Source: JALHVH01 sp963773685 | GTDB taxonomy: Bacteria > Acidobacteriota > Aminicenantia > Aminicenantales > Saccharicenantaceae | Assembly: GCA_963773685.1 (NCBI GenBank) | Contig: CAVZBY010000007.1 | Span: 1-15,664, forward strand | DNA length: 15,664 nucleotides | Reading direction: 5' to 3' | Part shown: in pieces, positions 1-7,677 of the stretch | How the letters are laid out: every line of letters starts with the position of its first letter | Position numbering within the stretch: position 1 is the first letter of the stretch | Program-made: the position numbers and the translations under genes | The notes under the pieces: generated by a model | Told to the model about the DNA's origin: nothing | Seen by the model: the letters and a program-made list of their open reading frames with translations, nothing else | Database searches by the model: none

Positions 1-57
1 CTGACCGGCGCCCCTTTTCCCGACGTTGCCATCCGTCTTCCGTACCCGCACGTCTAA
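1..57 (+). CDS. C-terminal tail of an upstream gene (partial)
   Basis: Reading from base 1, an open frame ends at the TAA at 55-57 and gives 18 residues ending in IRLPYPHV. It has no start in the window and is therefore cut by the left edge. It lies 38 bases upstream of the S9 peptidase on the same strand, so the two may be cotranscribed. The piece is too short to assign to a family, and an 18-codon open stretch can occur by chance at this GC content. The spacing and strand are the only support. Confidence 0.35.
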   Translation: MTGAPFPDVAIRLPYPHV

Positions 58-95
58 GTAAAGGGACCGGGATTTGGGAGTGAAAGGGACGGCTG

Positions 96-2051
96 ATGAT
101 GTGTCGTGACATAAGAAGGATCCCGGGGCTCCTGATCTTCGGTGTCCTTTGTCTCTGGGGCGGCCCAGGTCTCCGAGCCGAGCTTCCGCCCCTGCTTCCG
201 CGCGCCCTCATATTGGAGGACGCTAATCGGACCTTGCCGAAGCTCTCGCCGGACGGGAAAAGGCTGGCTTATGTGGCCTCGGTCGAAGGTGTCTCCAACG
301 TCTGGATCAAGACTCTCGGCCTGAACGACGACCGGGCTATCACCCGTGATATCCAGCAGGGGATAAATTCCTTTTTTTGGCAGTATGACGGGGAAAAACT
401 TCTCTATTTCCAGGATCAGGGCGGAGACGAGGCATTTCACCTGTTTCAGGTCGATATCGAAACGGGGGCCGTCCGCGATCTCACTCCCCTCCCGGATGTC
501 AGGGCCAGCGGACTCATCCGCAACCCGAAATATCCGGACAGGGTCCTCATCCATTTGAACGCCCGGGACCGGCGGCTCCGCGACGTCCATCGCCTGGACC
601 TTAAGACGGGAGCCCTCGAGCTTGTCGCAGAGAATCCCGGCGAGGTGGACAGCTTCGTCGCGGACAACGACATGGTCGTGAGGGCCGCGACTCTGAAGAA
701 GCCGGACGGTTCCACCGTGATCCTCGTCCGCGACGGGGCGGCGCTACCCTGGCGGCAGCTCCTCCGCTGGGGCCCCGGCGAGATCGACTCGGACAATACG
801 GGAGTCGTCGGATTCAATGAGGGCAACGACAAGCTCTGGATCGTCACGAGTCTCGACGCCGACGCGGAACGCTTTCTCGAAGTGGACTGTCGGACGGGCG
901 AGAGGAAAGCCCTGGGTGCCGATCCGCATTTCGACGTGGACGGTTGGATGATCGACCCGGTCGGGAACACGCTCGAAGGGGTGTCCTTTCTGAAGGAAAG
1001 GTCGGAGTGGACCTTCTTCGACAAGGACGTTGCGGAGGATTATGAGTTCCTCGAGACCGTCCGGAAGGGCGAGATCTTGGTGAGAGGCCGGGACCGAGCG
1101 GACAGGACCTGGGTCGTACGCTTCCGCGCTCCCGACAGCCCGACCGTCTATTACCTCTTCGATCGATCCGCCAGGAAGGCCGAATTCCTGTTCTCCGAGG
1201 ACCCCAAGCTCGAACGCTTCGAGTTCGCGAAGATGGAACCCGTCGGCTTCCGGGCCACTGACGGCATGACCATCCACGGTTATCTGACCTGTCCGCCGGG
1301 CGTCCCGGCCCAAGGGCTTCCCCTCGTCGTCCTCGTGCACGGCGGGCCCTGGACCCGGGATACCTGGAGCCTCAATTTCATCGTCCAATGGCTGGCTAAC
1401 CGCGGCTACGCCGTCCTCCAGGTGAATTTCCGTGGCTCGACGGGCTACGGCAAGGCCTATCAGAATGCCGGCGATCTGGAGTGGGGAGGCAAGATCATCC
1501 AGGATCTTGTGGACGGGAAGAATTGGGCCGTGGCCAAGGGCATCGCGGATCCCCGGCGGGTGGCCGTCATGGGCGGGAGCTTCGGCGGATATGCCGCGTT
1601 GGCGTGCCTGGCCTTCCGGCCGCTGGAATTCTGCTGCGGGGTGGACATGAGCGGGATCAGCGACTTGAACGCCTTCCTGGCGGCCATGCCCGCCCGCTGG
1701 ACGACGAGCCGGGCCCGGTTCGAAAAGCGGATGGGCAAGGATCCGGAATTCCTGAAGAGCATCAGCCCCGTTTTCGCCGCGGACCGGATCGTCCGGCCGC
1801 TCTTCATTTCCCACAACGCGAACGATACGCGGGTCAACCTGGAACAGGCCGAACGAATGGCCGCGGCCGTGAGGAAGAACGGGAAAGAAGTCACCTATCT
1901 CGTCTTCGGCAACGCCGGCCACTTGGGCGGAGGGGGGATCTTTAGCGTACTCAGGCGCTATGCGGCGATCGAGGAATTCCTGGGCAAAACCCTCGGCGGG
2001 CGCGTCGAGCCTCCCGGCCCGAACGAAAAGTGGGATGATCTGAAAAGATAA
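96..2051 (+). CDS. Exported S9 family (prolyl oligopeptidase-type) peptidase
   Basis: This is a 651-residue serine peptidase of the S9 prolyl oligopeptidase/dipeptidyl aminopeptidase clan, which trims oligopeptides. The N-terminus (about residues 1-28) is a signal peptide ending GLRA, so the enzyme probably acts in the periplasm or outside. Residues from about 40 to 360 carry WD40/TolB-like repeats of the beta-propeller (LSPDGKRLAY, FWQYDGEKLLYF), which gates the active site. The alpha/beta hydrolase domain follows from about 370. The catalytic triad is visible: Ser495 in GGSFGGYA, Asp577 in HNANDTRV and His609 in GNAGHLGG; VHGGPW supplies the oxyanion region. Two ATG codons stand in tandem at 96 and 99. 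AAGGGA at 84-89 fits the first with a 6-base spacer. Length and motifs are complete. The exact peptide preference cannot be read from sequence. Confidence 0.95.
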   Translation: MMCRDIRRIPGLLIFGVLCLWGGPGLRAELPPLLPRALILEDANRTLPKLSPDGKRLAYVASVEGVSNVWIKTLGLNDDRAITRDIQQGINSFFWQYDGEKLLYFQDQGGDEAFHLFQVDIETGAVRDLTPLPDVRASGLIRNPKYPDRVLIHLNARDRRLRDVHRLDLKTGALELVAENPGEVDSFVADNDMVVRAATLKKPDGSTVILVRDGAALPWRQLLRWGPGEIDSDNTGVVGFNEGNDKLWIVTSLDADAERFLEVDCRTGERKALGADPHFDVDGWMIDPVGNTLEGVSFLKERSEWTFFDKDVAEDYEFLETVRKGEILVRGRDRADRTWVVRFRAPDSPTVYYLFDRSARKAEFLFSEDPKLERFEFAKMEPVGFRATDGMTIHGYLTCPPGVPAQGLPLVVLVHGGPWTRDTWSLNFIVQWLANRGYAVLQVNFRGSTGYGKAYQNAGDLEWGGKIIQDLVDGKNWAVAKGIADPRRVAVMGGSFGGYAALACLAFRPLEFCCGVDMSGISDLNAFLAAMPARWTTSRARFEKRMGKDPEFLKSISPVFAADRIVRPLFISHNANDTRVNLEQAERMAAAVRKNGKEVTYLVFGNAGHLGGGGIFSVLRRYAAIEEFLGKTLGGRVEPPGPNEKWDDLKR

Positions 2052-2063
2052 GAGGGACACAAT

Positions 2064-2089
2064 GCCGGTCTCCTAATTCCCCGACCGGC
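2064..2089. terminator. Hairpin between convergent genes
   Basis: GCCGGTC (2064-2070) pairs perfectly with GACCGGC (2083-2089) across a 12-base loop. It lies in the 52-base gap between the stops of the S9 peptidase and the Fic gene, where a two-way terminator would be expected. The loop is long and there is only a weak T-rich tail (TCGTCTTT), so efficiency is doubtful. Confidence 0.4.
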
Positions 2090-2103
2090 TCGTCTTTCCG
2101 CGG

Positions 2104-3276
2104 TTACTTTGGGGTAGATGCGGCTTTGGGCGGCAGAAAAGATAAGATGATCTCCCTTTTGGCCCTATACCCGTCCGGTCCCCGTTCTATTAAGCCGAGC
2201 CTCATGAGCTCATTAAGGTCCCTTACCAATGTTTTTTTTGTCTTATGGGCGTAGTCTGCGGCGATCCTGGGGCTGATCCCGGTAATGGATCCGAGAGGAA
2301 CACTAGTCGTTTCTCTTGAAAGATCCAAAGCAAGATGTCGTCGGCGGTGATGGGTCATCCCTGATTTATCTCGGAACTTTTCGTGGACATAGTTCCTCCA
2401 GGTGATATCCCATTGTTGTTCCCATATCATGTCGAGCTGGCCCTTCAGTCCGTCCCATAATCCCTGTACGGCATACGTGACGAAAGGCAGCATATCCCCT
2501 CCGGACTTACTGGTGCGGTCAAGCTGCCGATAATATTCGGCTCGGGTTAAATTGAAATGATTGCTCAATAAATGGGCCGCTGGAGAAGGAACTCCGGACG
2601 CGATCAGGGTTTGAAATTCAACGAGTCGCGCCGTTCGCCCGTTCCCGTCACCGAATGGGTGTATCCAGGCGATATAAAGATGAGCGATGACCGCCTTCAG
2701 GATGGAATAGGAGATTACCAGGCCTTGGGGAGGCTTGAAATCGTCTCCGTTCAGCCAATCGCATAGCTTGATGATCAGAAACTCGCAGTCCTCAGCCGGT
2801 GCTCCGAGGTACCGGCCGACCGTCACGGAATGCGCGCGGCACTCTCCCGGAATGACCTCGGATTCATGCTGGAGGTCCTTCAGGACAAGTCGGTTGATCT
2901 CCTTGATCCTATCGGGGTTTAGTTGAGGGACCTCTCCGGCCATAATGGACTGCAGCATCAGGTTGCAAGCGTCAATGATGTTCTGGACCTCGTTTTCCAG
3001 ATACTTTTGGGAAGGAGGAAGAGACAATTTCCCTTGGAGGAGAAGCTGGACTTGCTCTTCGGTCAACGTGTTACCTTCGATGGCCGTGGTTGCCGCCGCT
3101 CCTTTGGCAAGATAGATGAGTTGAAGCCTTTGTCTTGTATCTGGGCGGAGGGGGACATTAGCGATATGTTCGCATTTTGATTGACACTCGCCCAGCATTA
3201 TCCAAAGAGACGCTGGGGCTTTGCTTAAGTCTGCGCGAAAATTAATCCAGGGATGGGTTCTTTCATATGTTCTCAT
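2104..3276 (-). CDS. Class II Fic family protein (predicted AMP transferase) with C-terminal winged helix
   Basis: This is a 390-residue Fic protein. The signature HPFGDGNGRTAR lies at residues 206-217, with catalytic His206. Fic enzymes usually transfer AMP from ATP to hydroxyl side chains of target proteins. An N-terminal inhibitory motif of the [S/T]xxxE[G/N] type is visible as TTAIEG at about 63-68, which makes this a class II, self-inhibited Fic that needs no separate antitoxin. About residues 345-385 (TLVRDLNELMRLGLIERGPDGY) resemble a winged helix, as in many Fic proteins of this length. The ATG at 3276 is preceded by AGGGGA. Base composition is lower in GC than the neighbours (30 of 60 in the stretch 2401-2460), which suggests later acquisition. 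It has no operon partner. The target protein is unknown. The family call is firm and the regulatory role is inference. Confidence 0.93.
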   Translation of the reverse strand: MRTYERTHPWINFRADLSKAPASLWIMLGECQSKCEHIANVPLRPDTRQRLQLIYLAKGAAATTAIEGNTLTEEQVQLLLQGKLSLPPSQKYLENEVQNIIDACNLMLQSIMAGEVPQLNPDRIKEINRLVLKDLQHESEVIPGECRAHSVTVGRYLGAPAEDCEFLIIKLCDWLNGDDFKPPQGLVISYSILKAVIAHLYIAWIHPFGDGNGRTARLVEFQTLIASGVPSPAAHLLSNHFNLTRAEYYRQLDRTSKSGGDMLPFVTYAVQGLWDGLKGQLDMIWEQQWDITWRNYVHEKFRDKSGMTHHRRRHLALDLSRETTSVPLGSITGISPRIAADYAHKTKKTLVRDLNELMRLGLIERGPDGYRAKREIILSFLPPKAASTPK

Positions 3277-3279
3277 CTA

Positions 3280-3370
3280 TGTCCCCTATTATGTCCATGG
3301 TATTATATTATTTATTAGCTATATAGTAATTAATTGTCCTATATTATGTCCCTATAGTAGTCCTATCTAT
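3280..3370 (-). promoter_or_regulatory. Fic promoter flanked by 12-bp-phased TGTCC repeats
   Basis: A perfect TATAAT reads on the - strand at 3307-3302, 25 bases from the Fic ATG; the -35 is weak. On the + strand, 12-bp units begin with TGTCC at 3280 and 3292 on the gene-proximal side, and at 3335, 3347 and 3359 (AGTCC) on the distal side. TGTCCCCTATTATGTCC and TGTCCTATATTATGTCC match at 15 of 17 bases. The stretch 3301-3360 has only 12 G or C in 60. The arrangement looks like operator sites either side of a promoter; the binding protein is not identified. Confidence 0.5.
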
Positions 3371-3472
3371 ATGACTTGTCAAGCGCCGGTTCATAAGACG
3401 CTCCCCCTTCCTCTGAATCCGGGCGGGCATGATGTTGATAAGGTCCGACAGCAAAGAGGGGACCCGTTTTAA

Positions 3473-3502
3473 TTGACAGCCCTGGGTGGCGGGCGATATA
3501 TT
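3473..3502 (+). promoter_or_regulatory. Sigma70-like promoter for the URO-D/MFS pair
   Basis: A perfect TTGACA at 3473-3478 is followed after 18 bases by TATATT at 3497-3502, which predicts a start of transcription near 3509. It reads into the URO-D-family gene beginning at 3526. The same TTGACAGCC and GGGCGATATA blocks recur upstream of the M20 amidohydrolase. Confidence 0.65.
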
Positions 3503-3525
3503 GCCGGCATGATCGGGGTGGAGCC

Positions 3526-4675
3526 GTGAATTCCCGGGAGCGGGTCCTGGCGGCTATGGATCACCGGGAGCCGGATCGTATCCCGGTCGACTTCGGCGGA
3601 CACCGGTCGTCGGGGATCGCCGCCATCGCCTATGCGCGGCTTCGCAAGCACCTCGGATTGGAAGAGAAGCCGGTCCGCGTTTACGACATGGTCCAGCAGC
3701 TCGCCATCATCGACGAGGACGTCCTCGCTCTCTTCGGCGGGGATACGATCGAACTTGGCCGCGCCTTTGCCCCCGACGAGGCGGATTGGGCCGACTGGGT
3801 ATTGCCCGACGGGACCCCCTGCGAGGTACCTGCCTGGTCCATCCCCGAGCGGCTGGAAAGGCGATGGGTTTTGCGCTCGAAAAGCGGCAGGATCATTGCT
3901 CACATGCCGGACGGCGCGCTCCATTTCGAGCAGGCCTATTACCCGTTCGCCGAAAACTGGGAGGATTTCCGCGCGATCCCGGTCGCCTTCGAAGAGTCGA
4001 TGTGGCATGCTGTCGCGCCCCCTCCTGGCTCTCTTCGGCGGGAATTTATACGAAACCGGCCAGATGCTTTTCCGCAACGACAACTTCCTGATGATGCTCG
4101 CGGCCGAGCCCTCGAGAGCGCACGCCTTTCTGGACCGCCTTGTGGAGGTTCACCTGGCGAACCTGGAGACGTACCTGTCGGAAGTCGGTCCCTATATCGA
4201 TATCATCGTGTTCGGCGACGACCTGGGCATGCAGACGGGCCCCCAGATCTCGCCGCGCGCCTACCGGGAATTCTTCAAGCCCCGCCATGCAGCGATGTGG
4301 CGGCGGGCCAAGGAGCTGGCCAACGTCAAGGTGATGCTCCATTGCTGCGGCGGTGTTCGCGAGCTTCTCCCGGACTTCATCGACGCGGGCCTCGACGCCA
4401 TCAATCCCGTCCAGATCTCATGCCGCGGCATGGAAGCGGCCGCGCTCAAGAGGGATTTCGGCCGCGACCTGGTCTTTTGGGGCGGCGGCGCGGACACGCA
4501 GTCCGTTCTCCCTTACGGGACGCCCGCGGAAGTCGCGGACCATGTGCGCCGTCAGGTCGAGGCGTGGCGATCCGGAGGCGGTTTCGTCTTCCAACAGGTC
4601 CACAACATCATGGCCGATGTGCCGGCCGCGAACATCGCGGCCATGTTCGACGCCGTGAAAGGGAACGAGGCATGA
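3526..4675 (+). pseudogene. Uroporphyrinogen decarboxylase (URO-D) family gene, frameshifted near 4015
   Basis: The N-terminal part (from GTG 3526: MNSRERVLAAMDHREPDRIP, to about MWHAVAPPP near 4023) is read in one frame. The C-terminal part (from about RPLLALFGGNLYETG near 4016, to the TGA at 4673) is read one base later. Both parts look like the URO-D/cobamide methyltransferase family. That family includes corrinoid-dependent methyltransferases that use a zinc-binding His-x-Cys; here HCCGG is at 4340-4354. The NPVQISC and FWGGGADTQ blocks are also typical. Relatives I recall have a helix of roughly 20 or more residues before the LFGG strand, and that stretch is absent here. This points to a deletion of 3n+2 bases rather than a one-base sequencing slip. 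GTG is chosen because MNSRERV matches the usual N-terminus. The gene overlaps the MFS start by ATGA. A simple assembly error remains possible. Confidence 0.8.
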
Positions 4676-6006
4676 AGAGATCGGGGTTCTACGTCCTTTC
4701 CATCACGCTCGTCGCCGCGATCGGCGGTCTCATTTTCGGCTTCGACACGGCCATCGTCGCCGGGGCGACACGCTTCATGAAGGAGCAGTTCGCGCTCGAT
4801 TCGCTCCAGGAAGGATGGGCCGTGAGCGTCGTCCTCATCGGCTGTATGTTCGGGGCCGGCCTGGCGGGGGCCGCGAGCGACCGGATCGGCCGCCGGCGCT
4901 TCATGCTCATCTCGGCCGTCCTGTTCTTCGTTTCGGCCGCCGGCTGCTCCGTCGCCCGGACGATGGCCGAATTCGTCGTCTTCCGGTTCGTCGGCGGCCT
5001 CGGCATCGGCTCGGCGGCCGTCCTCTCGCCGCTCTATATCGCCGAGATCGCGCCGGCCAAGGTGAGGGGCGCGCTCGTCTCCGTCAATCAGATGGCCATC
5101 GTCACCGGGATCCTCCTGGCCTATTTCGTCAATTGGGCGTTCGCCTCCTCCGGCCCGGCGAATTGGCGCTACATGTACGGAATGGGGGCCGTCCCTTCGG
5201 TCCTCTTTTTCCTGCTCCTCCTCCGCGTCCCGGAGAGCCCGCGCTGGCTCGTCAAAAAGGGCCGCGAGGAGGAGGCCGGGCGCGTGCTGGCGAGGTCGGA
5301 CACGGCCGAGGCCGCCGCCCGGGAGATCCGAGACATTAGGGAGACACTGGCCTTGGAACAAGGCTCCCTTGGCGAGCTCATCGGGCCGAAATTCCGCCGG
5401 CCTCTCATGATCGCCGTCGTCCTGGCCGTCTTCCAGCAGATCACCGGCATCAACGCGATTCTGTATTACGCCCCCCGCATCTTCGAAAGCGCCGGCTTCG
5501 CACGGATGTCGGCCCTCGGCCAATCGGCGATCGTCGGCGTGGTCAACATGCTCTTCACGGTCGTGGCCATCCTCCTCGCCGACAAGGTCGGCCGGCGGCC
5601 CCTGCTCCTCATCGCCACGGGAGGGATGGGCGTTTCGCTCGTCCTGCTCGGCGCGGCGTTCCGCTTCCAGTTCCTTCCGCCGTCGGCGCTCCTGTTCGTC
5701 ATCCTTCTCTATATCGCCTTCTTCGCCTCCGCCATGGGCCCGCTCGTCTGGGTCGTCATGGCCGAGATCTTTCCCATCCGGATGCGTGGTGCCGCGATGG
5801 GGCTCGCGACCCTTCTTCTCTGGTTCGCGGACTTCCTGGTGACCCTGAGCTTCCCGGTCATCTCGGACAAGCTCAGCTCTTCGACCGCGTTCTGGATCTA
5901 CGCCGCGATGTGCGCCTGCGACCTCGTTTTCATGATCTTCTTCCTGCCGGAAACGAAAGGAAAGTCCCTCGAGGAGATCGAACGAAACTGGCTGAAGGCT
6001 GTGTAG
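4672..6006 (+). CDS. MFS transporter, sugar porter family
   Basis: This is a 444-residue 12-helix permease of the sugar porter branch of the major facilitator superfamily (relatives include XylE, GalP and GLUT), which usually moves monosaccharides with protons across the inner membrane. Family motifs occur in order: GFDTAIVAG in helix 1, DRIGRRR at 70-76 after helix 2, PESPRWL at 187-193 after helix 6, QQITGIN at 255-261 in helix 7, DKVGRRP after helix 8 and PETKGKS at 426-432 after helix 12. QQITGIN in helix 7 contributes to the sugar site in characterised members. The ATG overlaps the stop of the URO-D-family gene (ATGA), so translation is probably coupled; AAAGGGA lies just upstream. It appears intact although its partner is broken. 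Substrate is not predictable beyond a sugar or polyol. Confidence 0.93.
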   Translation: MKRSGFYVLSITLVAAIGGLIFGFDTAIVAGATRFMKEQFALDSLQEGWAVSVVLIGCMFGAGLAGAASDRIGRRRFMLISAVLFFVSAAGCSVARTMAEFVVFRFVGGLGIGSAAVLSPLYIAEIAPAKVRGALVSVNQMAIVTGILLAYFVNWAFASSGPANWRYMYGMGAVPSVLFFLLLLRVPESPRWLVKKGREEEAGRVLARSDTAEAAAREIRDIRETLALEQGSLGELIGPKFRRPLMIAVVLAVFQQITGINAILYYAPRIFESAGFARMSALGQSAIVGVVNMLFTVVAILLADKVGRRPLLLIATGGMGVSLVLLGAAFRFQFLPPSALLFVILLYIAFFASAMGPLVWVVMAEIFPIRMRGAAMGLATLLLWFADFLVTLSFPVISDKLSSSTAFWIYAAMCACDLVFMIFFLPETKGKSLEEIERNWLKAV

Positions 6007-6015
6007 GCGTCCTTT

Positions 6016-7650
6016 TTACAGCGACTTGGCCCTGACGGCTCCGCCCAGAAAATAAACCACCATCCCGGCGACGGCTACCGCGGAGCCGGCGCTCATGGCG
6101 CGGCCGACCATAAGGACGCCGGCCAGGAACACGGCGAAGCCCGCGCCCAGGATCCAGGCCCCTATCCTTTTTCCGGCCGGCGACGCCGCCGGGAGGGTTT
6201 CCCCGGACGCGTTCGCCGCCGCGAACATTTCTTTGAGACGCAGGCCGCCGCCCCCGCCCGATCTCTGCGTGAGCAGGCTGACGGCCGGGCAGATGAACGC
6301 GGCGACAACACCGCTGATGAGCGTGACGGGCGCGACATCCACGTTGAGGCCGAACCGAAGGACGGCCCCGGTCGCGGATCCGGCGAGGTATCCCGCCATG
6401 GCGCCTTGCCAGGTGGTCTTTTTCCATAACAGGCCGAACGGGATGGCGATGACGAACAGCGGCATATCCATGATGCTGATGATGGTCAGGTAGGCGTCGA
6501 CCGCCCCGCCGAGGTAGGGAACGAGATAAGTGATGCCGATCATCAGCAGGCCGGCGAAGACCGTGGCGATACGCACAGCCCGGAGCAGCTGTTTCGAGGT
6601 CGCTTTCCTATTGACGAACCGGCCGTAGAGATCGTTCGAAATGAGCGTCGCGACCGCGCTCAGGTTCGAGCCGATCGTGGACAGCCCCGAGGCGAGGAAT
6701 CCGACCGTCACGAGGCCCAGGACCCCGAGGGGGATGAGGCTGACGATGAGCGTCGGCACCGCCATCTCCGGCTTTTCGAGGGCCGGGTAGAGGATGCGGG
6801 CCGCGAGCCCGGGCGTGATCCAAAGCAGGGCGAACGGGGTGATCATGATCCCCGACAGGACCATCCCCTTCGAAACGACCCGGTGGTCTCTTGCCGAGAA
6901 GGCCGACTGCAGAAGCCCCTGATCGAGGGTTGCCCATTGGATACCCAGAAGCACGAACGCCAGGACCGTCTTCCAGCTGTACTTGCCCGCCGTCGTCAGA
7001 AAATCCAGGTGCCCCGGCGGGACGTGGGCGACTAGGCCGGGCCACCAGCCCACGGCCTTCATCGCGACCGGCAGGATGATGAGGACGCTCGTCATCATCA
7101 ACAGGAATCCCAGGTTGTTGGTCAGGACGACGGACCACATGCCGCCCGAGGTCGTGTAGATGACGACGATGGACGCGATGACGATGACCCAGAACGTGAA
7201 GGACCCGATGCCGGTCAGCCGCTGGGCCGCCGTGACGCCCGCGTAGAGGACGACTCCGATCCAGAACGCCAGCCGGAACACCCAGAGGACGCCGACGAGG
7301 ATGCGAACCCCTCCGTTGTAGCGCATTTCCAGGAACTCGGGGATGGTCCGGATACGCAGGCGCCGCAGGACCGGGATGACGAACAGGCCGCTGAAGACCA
7401 GAGCCATGTTTCCCGTCCAGGTCAGCCAGATGATCGAAATGCCGCTCTGATAGGCCGTCCCGCTGACTCCTATCAGGCTGAAAAGACTGATGTTGGCGGT
7501 GGTCAGGGCCGCGGCCAGGATGAAGGGGGTCAGCTGGCGGCCGGCCAAGTAGAAGTCGTCCGGGTCGCCTATCCAGCGGTAGAAGCGCGAGCCCAGCCAG
7601 AACACTCCGGCGAGAAAGACGACGATGATCGCGTAATCGATCATGCCCAC
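6016..7650 (-). CDS. Sodium:solute symporter (SSS family)
   Basis: This is a 544-residue membrane transporter of the SSS family (relatives of SGLT, PutP and PanF) that uses the sodium gradient to import a solute. About 13-14 hydrophobic helices span the protein. The early FYLAGRQLTPFILAAALTTANIS segment is the family hallmark, with the unwound first core helix, and TSSGGMWSVVLTN is also typical. A GTG start at 7650 is preferred over ATG 7644 because AGGAG (7661-7657) sits 6 bases from the GTG and 12 from the ATG. It is the last gene of the - strand sugar operon, 27 bases after the kinase stop, which argues for a sugar-like substrate. Its stop lies only 9 bases from that of the convergent MFS gene, with no terminator between them. 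The C-terminal tail after the last long hydrophilic loop has two more helices. Confidence 0.92.
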   Translation of the reverse strand: MGMIDYAIIVVFLAGVFWLGSRFYRWIGDPDDFYLAGRQLTPFILAAALTTANISLFSLIGVSGTAYQSGISIIWLTWTGNMALVFSGLFVIPVLRRLRIRTIPEFLEMRYNGGVRILVGVLWVFRLAFWIGVVLYAGVTAAQRLTGIGSFTFWVIVIASIVVIYTTSGGMWSVVLTNNLGFLLMMTSVLIILPVAMKAVGWWPGLVAHVPPGHLDFLTTAGKYSWKTVLAFVLLGIQWATLDQGLLQSAFSARDHRVVSKGMVLSGIMITPFALLWITPGLAARILYPALEKPEMAVPTLIVSLIPLGVLGLVTVGFLASGLSTIGSNLSAVATLISNDLYGRFVNRKATSKQLLRAVRIATVFAGLLMIGITYLVPYLGGAVDAYLTIISIMDMPLFVIAIPFGLLWKKTTWQGAMAGYLAGSATGAVLRFGLNVDVAPVTLISGVVAAFICPAVSLLTQRSGGGGGLRLKEMFAAANASGETLPAASPAGKRIGAWILGAGFAVFLAGVLMVGRAMSAGSAVAVAGMVVYFLGGAVRAKSL

Positions 7651-7677
7651 GACTATCTCCTCGGTCCCTTCATGGCG

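Noticed and set aside
744..2060. 438-residue open frame antisense to the S9 peptidase
   Set aside because: The + strand frame has complete S9 catalytic motifs. The antisense frame has no recognisable motif and is an artefact of high GC codon usage.
3280..3370. CRISPR array or insertion sequence end at the TGTCC repeats
   Set aside because: Units are 12 bp with no spacers of constant length, no cas genes and no transposase or terminal inverted repeats nearby.
3221..3472. 83-residue + strand frame across the AT-rich region before the URO-D gene
   Set aside because: It covers the Fic start and its promoter repeats, has odd composition from low-complexity DNA, and has no ribosome site or family resemblance.
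3526..6006. A genuine 826-residue URO-D/MFS fusion protein
   Set aside because: The middle is out-of-frame URO-D sequence. The MFS part has its own ATG with ATGA overlap and begins exactly at helix 1.
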